From JBBRZM01 sp963813635 (GTDB lineage: Bacteria; Actinomycetota; Acidimicrobiia; IMCC26256; JBBRZM01): a DNA stretch of 64,000 nucleotides. The notes under the pieces are model-generated. The model saw nothing but the letters and a program-made list of their open reading frames with translations. It was not told the origin of the DNA and did not search any database. The DNA lies in NCBI GenBank assembly GCA_963813635.1, contig CAWEZO010000007.1, positions 124,001 through 188,000 on the forward strand, given 5' to 3'. The translations under genes and the position numbers were made by a program. Position 1 is the stretch's first letter. Each line of letters begins with the position of its first letter. Positions 42,146 through 51,451 of this stretch are shown here, one piece after another.

Positions 42146-43366
42146 ATGTGCGACACGATGGTGGCCGTCGGCACCGACCGCGTGCTGTTCGCGAAGAGCT
42201 CCGGCCGCGATCCCAACGAGGCGCAGCTCCTCGACTGGCAGCCGCGTCGCAGCCACTCGGCGGGGACGAAGCTGCGGTGCACGTGGATCGAGATCGACCA
42301 GGTCGCCGAGACCAATGCCGTGCTCCTCAGCCGGCCCTTCTGGATGTGGGGCGCCGAGATCGGCGCGAACGAGCATGGCGTGGTGATCGGGAACGAGGCC
42401 GTCTTCACCCGCGAGCCCTATGCCGACGTCGGGCTGACCGGCATGGACCTGCTGCGCCTGGGGCTCGAGCGGACGGCGACGGCCACCGACGGTGTCGAGA
42501 CGATCGTCGCCCTGCTCGAGCGCCACGGGCAGGGCGGCGGCTGCGGCCACGAGAAGCGCAGCGCGACGTACCACAACAGCTTCATCGTGGCCGACTCCCG
42601 CGAGGCGTTCGTGCTCGAGACCGCCGGCGGGAAGTGGGCGGTGGAGCGGGTCACCGCCGGTGCGCGCTCCATCAGCAACGGCTTGACGATCCCCGGCTTC
42701 GTGGCGAACGCCGATCGGCTGCACACCCACTTCTCGCGATGCCGCGCCCGGCGCGACATCACGGAGCCGGGTGCACGGGGCAGCGATGGTGCCGGCGATC
42801 TGATGGCCGTGCTGCGCGATCACGGGACGGGGGGGCCGGTCCCGCGTTACTCGCCGCTCACCGGCGCGCTCGCCGCGCCGTGCATGCATGCCGGGGGAAC
42901 CATCGCGGCGTCGCAGACCGCGGCGTCGTGGGTCGCCGAGCTCCGGCCCGGCGGCGTGGCGCACTGGGTCACCGCGACCGCGGCGCCGTGCACCGGGATC
43001 TTCAAGCCGGTTCGGGTCGCGGAGCCGCTCGATCTCGGCCCGGCCCCGTCCGATCGCTTCGACGCCCGGTGTCTCTGGTGGCGCCACGAGCTCCTGCACC
43101 GCCGGGTCATGGCCGATCCCGCCCGTCTCGCCTCCCGGTTCGTACCCGAGCGCGACGAGGTCGAGGCGCGCTGGTTGGCCGATCCGCCCGAGCCCGTCGA
43201 GGCATTCGCCGAAGCGGACCGTCTCCTGGCGCGCTGGACGGACGCCGTGCGCCACGCGGAGCCGCGCGACACGAGGCCGCTCTGGGCCCGGCGGTACTGG
43301 CAGGTCCGCAATCGCCGGGCAGGCCTCCCGCTCGCCGCGCGTGGCGCGAGTGAGGTGCGGTCGTGA
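42146..43366 (+). CDS. C69-type (secernin/dipeptidase-like) Ntn hydrolase
   Basis: The 406-residue protein is read from ATG 42146 so that the conserved cysteine is residue 2 (MCDTMVAVG); C69 enzymes become active when the initiating methionine is removed and Cys becomes the N-terminal nucleophile. FAKSSGRDPNEAQLL, GANEHGVVIGNEAVF, RSATYHNSFIVADSREAFVL, ARSISNGLTI and PCMHAGG are typical of secernins. It could hydrolyse or form an amide bond. The stop overlaps the aminotransferase start by GTGA, and it is the first gene of a three-gene operon. An upstream ATG at 42125 is rejected because it would bury the nucleophile. Confidence 0.85.
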   Translation: MCDTMVAVGTDRVLFAKSSGRDPNEAQLLDWQPRRSHSAGTKLRCTWIEIDQVAETNAVLLSRPFWMWGAEIGANEHGVVIGNEAVFTREPYADVGLTGMDLLRLGLERTATATDGVETIVALLERHGQGGGCGHEKRSATYHNSFIVADSREAFVLETAGGKWAVERVTAGARSISNGLTIPGFVANADRLHTHFSRCRARRDITEPGARGSDGAGDLMAVLRDHGTGGPVPRYSPLTGALAAPCMHAGGTIAASQTAASWVAELRPGGVAHWVTATAAPCTGIFKPVRVAEPLDLGPAPSDRFDARCLWWRHELLHRRVMADPARLASRFVPERDEVEARWLADPPEPVEAFAEADRLLARWTDAVRHAEPRDTRPLWARRYWQVRNRRAGLPLAARGASEVRS

Positions 43367-44577
43367 GCGGCGGTCAGCCGTACGGATCGTCGGCCGCGAC
43401 CTCGGCCGCGTTCGCCGCCCACGTCAACCGCGGCAAGGTGGCTGCGTTCGAGGCGCTCGGGCTCGACCTCGTGATGGGGGAGCGGCAGGGCTCACGTTTC
43501 CGTGATGCGTTCGACGGCCGCTGGTTGTTCAACTGCCACTGCAACGGCGGCGTGTTCAATCTCGGTCACCGTCATCCCGGCGTGGTGGGCGCGGTGCGCG
43601 ACGCGCTCGATGATCTCGACATCGGCAACCACCATCTCGTGTCCGGGTGGCGCGCGACCCTCGCCGAGCGCCTGGCCGCCTCCACCGGCGGACTCCTGCC
43701 GGGCGTGGTGTTCGGCGTCGGCGGCGGCGAGGCGAACGACCTCGCGATCAAGCTCGCTCGGGCTCGGACCGGTCGGGTGGGCGTGGTCTCGGCGGTGGGC
43801 GGCTACCACGGTCACACCGGTCTCGCGCTCGCGGCGGGCGACCCGGAGTATCGGGATCCCTTCGGCCCCAACCTCCCGGGGTTCGTCCAGGTTCCGTTCA
43901 ACGACCTCGCCGCGCTCGATCGGACGGTCGACGACACCACCGCCGCCGTGATCCTCGAGCCGATCCCGGCCACCCTCGGCATGTCCATCCCGGAGCCCGG
44001 CTACCTGTCGGGCGTCGAGCGCATCTGTCGCGAGCGGGGCGCCTGCTTCGTGCTCGACGAGGTCCAGACCGGGCTCGGACGCACCGGCACGATGTGGTAC
44101 TTCCGCCCAGAGGGCCTCGAGCCCGACCTGCTCACCACGGGCAAGGGTCTGAGCGGAGGCATCTATCCGATCACGGCGACGCTCATGACCGCCGAGACCC
44201 ACTCCTTCTTCGACGAGCATCCGTTCGTCCACATCTCGACCTTCGGCGGCGCCGAGCTCGGATGCGTCGCGGCGCTCGCGACGCTCGACGTCATCGAGGC
44301 ACCGGGCTTCCTCGATCGCGTCGAGGCCGTGGGCGCGCGCTTCGAGGCGGAGTTCGCCGACCTGCCGTTCCACATCCGGCGCCGGGGGCTCTTCATGGGG
44401 CTGAAGTTCCCCGGCGAGGGCGACGGGATGGTCGCGGCGCGTGACCTGATCGGTGCCGGAGTGTTCGCGGTGTTCGCCAACAACGACACGTCGGTCCTGC
44501 AGTTCCTCCCTCCGCTCGTGGTGACCGACGACGAGATCGACGAGATCGTCGCGATCGTGCGGAGGACGTTCGCGTGA
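43363..44577 (+). CDS. Class III PLP-dependent aminotransferase
   Basis: The 404-residue protein starts at GTG 43363. It has FNLGHRHPGVVGAVRDALDD, GGGEANDLAIKLARARTGRV, YHGHTG near residue 148, LDEVQTGLGRTG (D232 binding the PLP ring nitrogen) and TTGKGLSGG with the PLP lysine K261. It belongs to the aspartate-aminotransferase-superfamily fold type I, class III, whose members transaminate omega-amino groups (ornithine, diaminobutyrate, beta-alanine). It is coupled to both neighbours by GTGA overlaps, so a shared pathway is likely. Confidence 0.88.
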   Translation: MSGGQPYGSSAATSAAFAAHVNRGKVAAFEALGLDLVMGERQGSRFRDAFDGRWLFNCHCNGGVFNLGHRHPGVVGAVRDALDDLDIGNHHLVSGWRATLAERLAASTGGLLPGVVFGVGGGEANDLAIKLARARTGRVGVVSAVGGYHGHTGLALAAGDPEYRDPFGPNLPGFVQVPFNDLAALDRTVDDTTAAVILEPIPATLGMSIPEPGYLSGVERICRERGACFVLDEVQTGLGRTGTMWYFRPEGLEPDLLTTGKGLSGGIYPITATLMTAETHSFFDEHPFVHISTFGGAELGCVAALATLDVIEAPGFLDRVEAVGARFEAEFADLPFHIRRRGLFMGLKFPGEGDGMVAARDLIGAGVFAVFANNDTSVLQFLPPLVVTDDEIDEIVAIVRRTFA

Positions 44578-45449
44578 TCGAGCACTCGGAGCTCGAGCGG
44601 CTCGAGCTCGACGTCATGGACGCGCTGCAACGCGCCGATGCGACGGCGTTGCGCGTGGTGGGCTACGGCGAGATCTCCCTCGTGCTGGGGTCGCCGGCCG
44701 ACGAGCCTCGTTGGGCGTGCAAGCGCCTCCCGCCGTTCCGGTCGATGAAGGCGGCCGATCGCTACACGGCGGTCTTCGATCGCTACCTCGATGCGCTCGC
44801 AGCGCGCGGTGTGCACGTCATCGAGACCGAGATCGACCGAGTCCAGCTCGCTGACGGTCGCGTCGCGCTCTACTGCGTCCAGCCGGTCCTTGCACCGGAC
44901 ACGCTCGCGATCACGATCGTGGCCGGCGGTGGCGACGCCGCGGCCCTGCTCGGTGAGATCGTCGACGTCGCGCTGAAGGTCGTCGACGCACATGTCGGAT
45001 TGGACGCCCAGCTCTCGAACTGGGCGGTGTGCGACGGTCGACTCACCTACTTCGACGTCACGCCCCCGATGCTCTGCACCGCCGAGGGCCGCTGGGAGCT
45101 TGACACGGAGGTGTTCCTCGCGGAACTGCCCTGGTTGCTGCGCGCACCGGTGCGTCGTCTGGTCCTGCCGGGGATCATCCGCCGCTATCACGCGCCCCGC
45201 ACGGTCGTCCTCGATCTCGCCGCCAATCTGATCAAGGAGCGACTCGAGTCGTGGATCCCGGCCGTCCTCGAGGCAGCCGGCGGGCGGCTCGATCCGCCGC
45301 TGACCGAGGACGAGGTGCGTCGCGACTATCGCAGTGACGCCCGGACGTGGAACCTGCTCCAGGCCGTGCGGCGCGCCGACCGGACCTGGCAGCGCCGCGT
45401 CCGGCGTCGCCCCTACCCGTTCCTGCTCCCGGACCGCATCGAGCGCTGA
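44574..45449 (+). CDS. DUF6206-like kinase-fold protein
   Basis: The 291-residue protein starts at GTG 44574. It shows an atypical kinase layout: GYGEISLVL loop (residues 30-38), ACKRL with K50, HVGLDAQLSNW as a catalytic-loop-like segment (H140, D144, N149) and YFDVTPP with D161 in the metal-binding position. This matches DUF6206-type proteins of actinomycetes, related to aminoglycoside-phosphotransferase/Fructosamine-kinase-like folds. It may phosphorylate a small metabolite or a product of the coupled aminotransferase and C69 enzyme. The family assignment is from memory; the motif alignment is direct. Confidence 0.7.
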   Translation: MIEHSELERLELDVMDALQRADATALRVVGYGEISLVLGSPADEPRWACKRLPPFRSMKAADRYTAVFDRYLDALAARGVHVIETEIDRVQLADGRVALYCVQPVLAPDTLAITIVAGGGDAAALLGEIVDVALKVVDAHVGLDAQLSNWAVCDGRLTYFDVTPPMLCTAEGRWELDTEVFLAELPWLLRAPVRRLVLPGIIRRYHAPRTVVLDLAANLIKERLESWIPAVLEAAGGRLDPPLTEDEVRRDYRSDARTWNLLQAVRRADRTWQRRVRRRPYPFLLPDRIER

Positions 45450-45518
45450 ACGGGTGCCGAAACTTCCGCCACTGCATAGCGCCCCCCTCGCGCCAGTCCC
45501 GGGCGAGCCTCTGACGCG

Positions 45519-47717
45519 CTAGCGGCTCGCCAACGATCGGGTGATCGTGGTCGACAGCCGGCTGCCGGCACGCGTGTAGAGGAGTATGTGGTCGAGGGGA
45601 ACGTCGACGGTCAGCTTGCGCGGACCGACGATCGTTGTGTGCGGGTGCCACACGTCGGTCCACTTCCCGGGCGGGATCCACACGGTTCGCGACCGGTTGC
45701 CCGAACGCCAGACGGGTGCCACCAGCACGTCGCGGCCTACCAGCCACTCGTCCCAGGCGTCGCGCGCAGTCGTGGTGTTCCACTCGAACACGAGCGGGCG
45801 GATGATCGGCGTGCCGTGCGTGTGCGCGCGCTCGGCCAACTGCTCGAGGGTCGGCGCCAGCGCGTGGTGGAGGCGCACGTAGCGCCGGTAGATCTCGAGC
45901 AACGTGATGTCGGTCGTGCCGCCGGCGTTCGCGCCCCACGGCGCAGGACCCTTGCCGTGGAAGCGCATCAGCGGGCTGAGGGCGCTCACCTCGATCCAGC
46001 GCGCGTACAGATCCTTGTCGTTCCATTGCGAATAGCCGCCGGTGTCGGAGCCGATGGCATCGGTGCCCATGAACGCGGCGCGCTGCATGCTGATCAGGTA
46101 GCTGCGCAGACCCTTGTCGGTGGACGCGCTGGTCTCGGGTTGCTCAGGGATGAGGACGCCGGTGCGGCTGTGCGTGTCACCCGGCCAGCGCACCACGTAG
46201 GCCTGCGACCCCGTGTACGACGGCCACGCGAGCAACCAGCCGTTCGCATTCCCGTGCGTCGTGCCGCGCGCCTTCACGAGCGCGTCGTGGAACATGCGCT
46301 CGTAGAGCACCGGATATGCGTTGTGGATCTCGCGACCGCTCCGACCGTCGTGGTAGATATCGGTGGCCTGGGAGGACACGTCGAACTCGTCGCCGCGATC
46401 GAGGAAGAACCCGTCAACATGTCGGCCCTCGGGGCCCCGCAGGAACGCAACGATTCGCCGTTCCTCCCACGCGACCGCGTGAGGATTCGTCAGGTCGAGC
46501 GCGCGCGTCGAGTTCGGTGCGAGGTACCCGTGTGCTTTTGCGTACGCGTTTGGTGCGTCGAGCACCCATGGCGACACCCAGACCTCGATCTTCCACCCGA
46601 CGCGGCGCATCTCCGCCAGCATGCGTTGCGCGTTCGGGAACCGCGCCGGATCCCAGACGAGGTCGCCGTACCCCTCGCTGCCGACCGCCCAGGGTCGGTC
46701 GAAGTGGAAGATGCCGGGCGGGATGCGCGCGCGTTCGTACGCGGCGAGGTCTTCGGCCACCGTCGGGTTGATCGGGATGCCGTGCCACCGCACCGGCTTG
46801 CCCACCGGGTCTTCGTCGCGCCCGCGCCAGTGTGTGAACACCGCGTCGGATGGCCGGACCGGCCTCCCGGTGAGACGAGTGAACTGGTCGAGGATCGCGA
46901 GATGGTCGCCGAGGAAGAGGTGCATCGACGCCTCGACTGCAGAGGGTCCGCGCTGTGGTAACTCGAACGTGAGGCGCGTGATCGCCGGATCGTTGTGCGC
47001 GACGTCGTAAGTGCCCGGCATGGTTCCGTCGACCAGCACGCCGTAACTCCGCGACGACTGGAAGAACGGTGCGTACCCCGAGATCGTCGGCGTGACATAC
47101 ATCTTCACGATCTCACCCGTGCGATCGAGGGAGCCGACCTCGGCGGGGACGAGCTCCGACTGGTTGTAGTCGTCGACGATGCGCTCGGTGAGCCCGTAGA
47201 TACCTTCGTTGCGCGAGTGTGGGATCCCGAGCTCCCACGCGGAGGGCCGGGAAGAGCCGGCCGGCGGACGGAGCACGATGTGCACGCCCCGATCGCGCGT
47301 GGCATCGATACGCATCGTGGCCGTCGTGCCGTCGCTGAGGCGCGCAGGTCCGGTGAGCGCGCTCCCGCGACTCTTGGGCGCCCACGACGTGACGCGAACG
47401 ACACCGGTGGCAACCACGAAGCCGAGGTCGGCGCATCCGCACCCCGCGGGGCCGGGCGCGACGAGCTCATGCGCCGGGCTCGACCGTGGTCGCAACGTGA
47501 TCGCGAACGGCCGTTCCTCGACGAGCACCTTGCCCTGCGGGAGGTTCGTCTCGGCGATGGTCCCGTGGAATCGCCACCTGGTGGGCGTCGCACGGGATGT
47601 CGACCGGGTGGTCGCGCCGGAACTGCAGCCGAGTCCGCCGAGCACGACGGCGGCTACGAGGATGGTCACGACGATGACCCCTGCAGCGCGCCGCCGCGTG
47701 CTCCGAGGGTTCCTCAA
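45519..47717 (-). CDS. Secreted GH31-family glycoside hydrolase lipoprotein
   Basis: The 732-residue protein starts at ATG 47717 with a basic N-terminus, a hydrophobic helix and lipobox GGLGC (C31), so it is lipidated and faces the outside. The GH31 catalytic barrel shows FHFDRPWAVG, HVDGFFLDRGDE with nucleophile D440, VVRWPGDTHS with acid/base D514 and GSDTGGYSQWNDKDLYARWI. The C-terminal beta domain includes VLVAPVWRSGNRSRTVWIPP. GH31 enzymes hydrolyse alpha-glucosides, alpha-xylosides or sulfoquinovosides; the specificity is not clear because DRGDE departs from the usual DMNE. It has no sugar-transport partner nearby. Confidence 0.85.
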   Translation of the reverse strand: MRNPRSTRRRAAGVIVVTILVAAVVLGGLGCSSGATTRSTSRATPTRWRFHGTIAETNLPQGKVLVEERPFAITLRPRSSPAHELVAPGPAGCGCADLGFVVATGVVRVTSWAPKSRGSALTGPARLSDGTTATMRIDATRDRGVHIVLRPPAGSSRPSAWELGIPHSRNEGIYGLTERIVDDYNQSELVPAEVGSLDRTGEIVKMYVTPTISGYAPFFQSSRSYGVLVDGTMPGTYDVAHNDPAITRLTFELPQRGPSAVEASMHLFLGDHLAILDQFTRLTGRPVRPSDAVFTHWRGRDEDPVGKPVRWHGIPINPTVAEDLAAYERARIPPGIFHFDRPWAVGSEGYGDLVWDPARFPNAQRMLAEMRRVGWKIEVWVSPWVLDAPNAYAKAHGYLAPNSTRALDLTNPHAVAWEERRIVAFLRGPEGRHVDGFFLDRGDEFDVSSQATDIYHDGRSGREIHNAYPVLYERMFHDALVKARGTTHGNANGWLLAWPSYTGSQAYVVRWPGDTHSRTGVLIPEQPETSASTDKGLRSYLISMQRAAFMGTDAIGSDTGGYSQWNDKDLYARWIEVSALSPLMRFHGKGPAPWGANAGGTTDITLLEIYRRYVRLHHALAPTLEQLAERAHTHGTPIIRPLVFEWNTTTARDAWDEWLVGRDVLVAPVWRSGNRSRTVWIPPGKWTDVWHPHTTIVGPRKLTVDVPLDHILLYTRAGSRLSTTITRSLASR

Positions 47718-47813
47718 GAGGCCGAAGTCTACGAACTCGGACGTTGGACGCGGAGGCCGCGCGGCGCCCCGCAGGATCGGCTGACGCTCCTGGCGCCCAT
47801 CGTCGGTTCTGAT

Positions 47814-48437
47814 TCAGGCGCGCGCGTCAGTTGTCTTGTGGGCAAGTGCCGACTGCAGCAGGGCGCCGGCCGACCAGCGCATGAGTTCGCGTGCGTCGTC
47901 TCGCGACAGCCCGGCGACGTCGGTCAGCCACACGAGCGCTTCAATTCCGGTTGCGCTCCGTATCGCGAGGGTGAGGCGGTGAATTTGGGCTTCGGACATC
48001 TGGTCGCGGAGCGGCGCGAGTGCTTCCTCGATCCACTTGATCCCTCGACCTTGCCGCAGCGGCAGTTGTGAGCGATCGACCGAGTCGGCTTCGAGCGAGA
48101 GTCGAAGCATCGTTCGTTGCTGGGCCTCGTTCGCGACGGTCGCGCGAGTGAACGCGTCGATGACGAGGTCGAGTCGAGTTGTCGCGTCGTCGGGTGCGTC
48201 GTCGGGCAGCAGAGAAGTCGCGGCCGTCTCCGGATGGGCCGCGATGAAGAGCGCGCGTTGATTCGGGAAGTACCGATAGGCAGTGCTGCGGGAGATGGAC
48301 GCCGCATCCGCCGCCGCCTCCACCGTGGCCGTCCCGCCTCTTGCTATGAGCTCGCGGGTCGCGGCGATGAGCGCGTCCCGCGTGCGGCGCTTTTGCTCGA
48401 CGCGGCCGTCGAGCTCGTATGGGATTGACATTCCCAT
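47814..48437 (-). CDS. TetR-family transcriptional regulator
   Basis: The 207-residue protein starts at ATG 48437 or 48431. The HTH reads TRDALIAATRELIARGGTAT, VEAAADAASISRSTAYRYFP and NQRALF. The C-terminal helical domain should bind an effector. It is divergent from the cupin gene at 48501; an imperfect inverted repeat with CCCAT/ATGGG arms lies between them, so it probably controls itself and the cupin. Confidence 0.85.
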   Translation of the reverse strand: MGMSIPYELDGRVEQKRRTRDALIAATRELIARGGTATVEAAADAASISRSTAYRYFPNQRALFIAAHPETAATSLLPDDAPDDATTRLDLVIDAFTRATVANEAQQRTMLRLSLEADSVDRSQLPLRQGRGIKWIEEALAPLRDQMSEAQIHRLTLAIRSATGIEALVWLTDVAGLSRDDARELMRWSAGALLQSALAHKTTDARA

Positions 48438-48474
48438 AATGATACCGTACTCTCGTCATGGGATACACGTCCCA
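48433..48474. promoter_or_regulatory. Possible TetR operator region
   Basis: CCCAT (48433-48437) and ATGGG (48458-48462) face each other, and TGGGA-N6-TCCCA (48459-48474) forms a second small repeat. Both lie in the TetR/cupin intergenic region. The arms are short, so this is tentative. Confidence 0.35.
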
Positions 48475-48500
48475 CAACCGATGCGAGCAGGCGGTACAAC

Positions 48501-48989
48501 ATGAACGCTCAAGTTCCGATCATCCGGGCCAGCGGCGAGGGCGACAAACGGGCGTTCCTCGGAGGTGGCCGCCACACGTGGAAGCTCACGACCGACGACA
48601 CCGACGGGGCGTTCTTCCTGTTCGAAGACGTAATGGTGCAGGGCAAGACCACGCCACTCCACCGGCATCCCGAAGCCGACGAGATGGTGTACATCCTCGA
48701 GGGCGAGATCCTCGTCAACGTCGACGGTGCCACGACCGCAGTCGGTGCCGGCGGCATGACGTTCACCCCGAAGGGTGTACCGCACGCCTTTCTCGTGGTC
48801 TCGGACCAGGCCCGGCTCCTCACCGTGCAGACGCCCGGGATCGGCCAGGCGTTCTACCGCGGCGCGAGCGAGCCCGCGACCGACGAGACGTCCGAGACGG
48901 TCGACATCGCACGCATCCAAGCGTCGGCGAAAGAAAACCCTCGCGGAATCGAGATCCTCGGGCCCCCGCCGTTCGAGACGGTCAGCTGA
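48501..48989 (+). CDS. Cupin-domain protein
   Basis: The 162-residue protein starts at ATG 48501. The first cupin motif is PLHRHPEADEMVYILEGEIL (HxH...E metal ligands) and the second GGMTFTPKGVPHAFLVV (distal His). It is a single-domain cupin that could bind a metal and act as a dioxygenase, isomerase or binding protein. It is divergent from the TetR gene, which probably represses it. Confidence 0.85.
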   Translation: MNAQVPIIRASGEGDKRAFLGGGRHTWKLTTDDTDGAFFLFEDVMVQGKTTPLHRHPEADEMVYILEGEILVNVDGATTAVGAGGMTFTPKGVPHAFLVVSDQARLLTVQTPGIGQAFYRGASEPATDETSETVDIARIQASAKENPRGIEILGPPPFETVS

Positions 48990-49165
48990 CGCAGACACCC
49001 CGGACCCGCGTCGATCGCCACGCGCGGGCCGAGAGCAGCTGCGAAGGAACGCATGACCGTCGGGAGCGACCGTAAGGCTGCGCCCCGTCGCAGCGCCGGG
49101 CGGCGTTAGCGAAGGACTCTCGTCGAGGCGGTACTCCACCTGAGTGCGCTCTGTATTCTTCCGCC

Positions 49166-50296
49166 ATGCGCGTCTTGGTTCTCGGTGGAGGGTTCGGCGG
49201 TCTGGAGCTGACGGCCCGGTTGTCGGAAGAGCTCGGTGACGACGTTGACGTCGTGCTGATCGATCAGAACGACGGCTTCATCTTCGGATACTCGAAGCTC
49301 GACGTCATGTTCGGGCGAGCCACCCCGGCAGCGGTTCACCACCCCTACCTTGAGGTCGTTAAGCCGGGGGTGCAGTTCGTCCAGTCGACGGTGCGGTCGA
49401 TCGATCCCGTCACCAAACGCGTCGAGACCGACGCCGGATCCTTCGACGCGGACATCTTGGTGGTCGCTCTCGGAGCCGATCTGGATCCGACGGCGACGCC
49501 GGGGCTGGTCGAAGGGGGCAACGAGTTCTACACGGTGCCAGGTGCCTTCGCGCTCCGCGACGTGCTGGAACGGTTCACCGGTGGCCGGGTGATCGTCGCG
49601 GTCACGTCGACGCCGTTCAAATGCCCTCCGGCGCCGAGCGAGACCGCGCTCCTAGTGCATGACTACCTCGAGGAGCGAGGGCTTCGGGACGGTTCGCAAA
49701 TCTCACTCGTCATGCCCATGGGCGTTCCCGTCCCACCCTCGCCCGCGGCCTCGCAGGCGCTGCTCGCCGCATTCGCCGAACGCCGAATCGACTGGCATCC
49801 CGAGCAGTTGGTGCGGGGGCTCGACCCCGCTCGCAAGGTTGCGCTGCTCGCCGACGGAAGCGAGATGCCCTACGACCTGTTCATGGGGGTCCCGGTGCAC
49901 CGAGCGCCCGCAGTAGTGGAGGCATCGGGGCTGACCGTCGACGGATGGATCCCGGTCAACCCGCAGACGCTCGAGACCGCATTTCCGGGTGTCTACGCCG
50001 TCGGCGACGTGACCAGCGTCGGAACACCGAAGGCAGGCGTCTTCGCCGAAGGACAGGCAGCAGTGGTCGCCGACCGAATCCGTGCGCTCATTGGAGGAAC
50101 CACGGGGTCTGCGCAGTACGACGGTCGCGGGCTGTGCTACCTGGAGTTCGGCCACGACCAAGTCGCCCGCGTCGACGTCACGTTCCAGAGTGGAGAGACA
50201 CCCACCGGGAACTTCGAAGGGCCCTCGCCGGCTCTCGCCGCGGACAAGGTCGAGTTCGGAACCAGTCGGATCCAGCGCTGGTTCGGTCGCACCTAG
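49166..50296 (+). CDS. Sulfide:quinone-reductase-like FAD/NAD(P) oxidoreductase
   Basis: The 376-residue protein starts at ATG 49166. LVLGGGFGGLELTARLSEEL binds FAD; DADILVVALGADLDPT and PQTLETAFPGVYAVGDVTSV (second FAD motif with GD) are typical of the SQR/FCSD/NDH-2 group. A cysteine in TSTPFKCPPAPSETALLVHD lies where SQR-like proteins have a redox cysteine, while the C-terminal cysteine pair of true SQR is not seen. It may be a membrane-associated flavoprotein that oxidises a sulfur compound or NADH. It has no operon partner. Confidence 0.8.
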   Translation: MRVLVLGGGFGGLELTARLSEELGDDVDVVLIDQNDGFIFGYSKLDVMFGRATPAAVHHPYLEVVKPGVQFVQSTVRSIDPVTKRVETDAGSFDADILVVALGADLDPTATPGLVEGGNEFYTVPGAFALRDVLERFTGGRVIVAVTSTPFKCPPAPSETALLVHDYLEERGLRDGSQISLVMPMGVPVPPSPAASQALLAAFAERRIDWHPEQLVRGLDPARKVALLADGSEMPYDLFMGVPVHRAPAVVEASGLTVDGWIPVNPQTLETAFPGVYAVGDVTSVGTPKAGVFAEGQAAVVADRIRALIGGTTGSAQYDGRGLCYLEFGHDQVARVDVTFQSGETPTGNFEGPSPALAADKVEFGTSRIQRWFGRT

Positions 50297-50329
50297 TCCA
50301 TCACCGAACGACCGAACCGCAGCGTCAGC

Positions 50330-51313
50330 TCATTCCGAACGAGGGAAGAGATCGGCGCCATCGAGTGCGTCAATGGTGAGGTCGCGACCGAGTGCGATCA
50401 TGTCGGACGCGCGGTGAAAGTCGAGAGTTCGGCACGCGTCCTTCGGGATGGTAACGAGCACATCGGGTGGGTCGCCGGCAAGGCGATAGCGGGTCAGCAC
50501 GCTCTGCATCGCCTCGAGCGACTGATTCATTACGTCGAACCTGCTGAGACCAGCGGGCAACGTGTCGAGTGGCTCGCCGGCCGAGTCCGTTTCGTCGTCG
50601 GCGCCCGGCTTCGACGCGCCCCCGAAGCGGCTCAGCAACGAGCGGACGAGATCCCGGTCGAGCAGGTTTGATGTGCCGCGACGGAAGCGATCGACCCATT
50701 CGTCGACCGGACGGTCCTCGGCTGTCTCGCGCGCAGGTGATCCCTCTTGCGGTCCACCTCGCTCACCGCCGAGATCGATCGCAATCGTCACGTCAGCACG
50801 AGCCGATGCGGTCGGTGCTACCGGAACGGGATCCATCAGGCCCCCGTCGACGAGCACGCGACCGTTCAACATCACCGGCGGGAACATGCCCGGCGTCGCG
50901 ATCGATGCGCGCACTGCGGCATCGACCGGGCCCCGCTGGAACCAGACCGCCTTGCGGGCCAAGAGATCCGTCGCCACTGCGGTGAAGGGGACGGGGAGGT
51001 CCTCGATCAGGGCGCCGTCGAGCAGCTCGCGCATTCGGGCGAAGATCTTCTCGGCTCGGATCATGCCCGGCGCGGTAAGGGAGACGTCCAACAGGCGCAG
51101 CACGTCGAACTGCGTCAGGTTGCTGACCCACTCGGTGTATTCATCGAGCTTCCCCGCGGCATAGAGCCCGCCGACCAGAGCACCCATCGACGATCCCGCG
51201 ACGGCGACAATCTCGACGCCGCGTTCCTCGAGCACCTGGATGACGCCAATATGCGCGTAACCCCGCGCGCCTCCGCTGCCCAGCGCAAGCGCAGCGCGTA
51301 CCGGCTGGTCCAT
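50330..51313 (-). CDS. Patatin-like phospholipase (RssA/YchK type)
   Basis: The protein starts at ATG 51313 (GTG 51340 would add nine residues). AALALGSGGARGYAHIGVIQ contains the oxyanion GGxRG; VAGSSMGALVGGLYA contains the GxSxG nucleophile; VLVDGGLMDPVPV contains the catalytic DGG aspartate, so the Ser-Asp dyad is complete. It resembles small RssA-like patatins with an extended C-terminal helical region of unknown role. It probably hydrolyses phospholipids or lysophospholipids at the membrane. It is convergent with the SQR-like gene. Confidence 0.87.
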   Translation of the reverse strand: MDQPVRAALALGSGGARGYAHIGVIQVLEERGVEIVAVAGSSMGALVGGLYAAGKLDEYTEWVSNLTQFDVLRLLDVSLTAPGMIRAEKIFARMRELLDGALIEDLPVPFTAVATDLLARKAVWFQRGPVDAAVRASIATPGMFPPVMLNGRVLVDGGLMDPVPVAPTASARADVTIAIDLGGERGGPQEGSPARETAEDRPVDEWVDRFRRGTSNLLDRDLVRSLLSRFGGASKPGADDETDSAGEPLDTLPAGLSRFDVMNQSLEAMQSVLTRYRLAGDPPDVLVTIPKDACRTLDFHRASDMIALGRDLTIDALDGADLFPRSE

Positions 51314-51451
51314 GAGGACAAGCGTAGAGTTGGCGATCACGCAGCGAAACCCGCCCGACGTGCGGTCACGGCCGGGGTTTGCCCCGTTGAAGCGGCAAGA
51401 CGGCGATTACGCTCGCATGCTCCGTCGAGACACGCCCGGGAGCACGCACTC

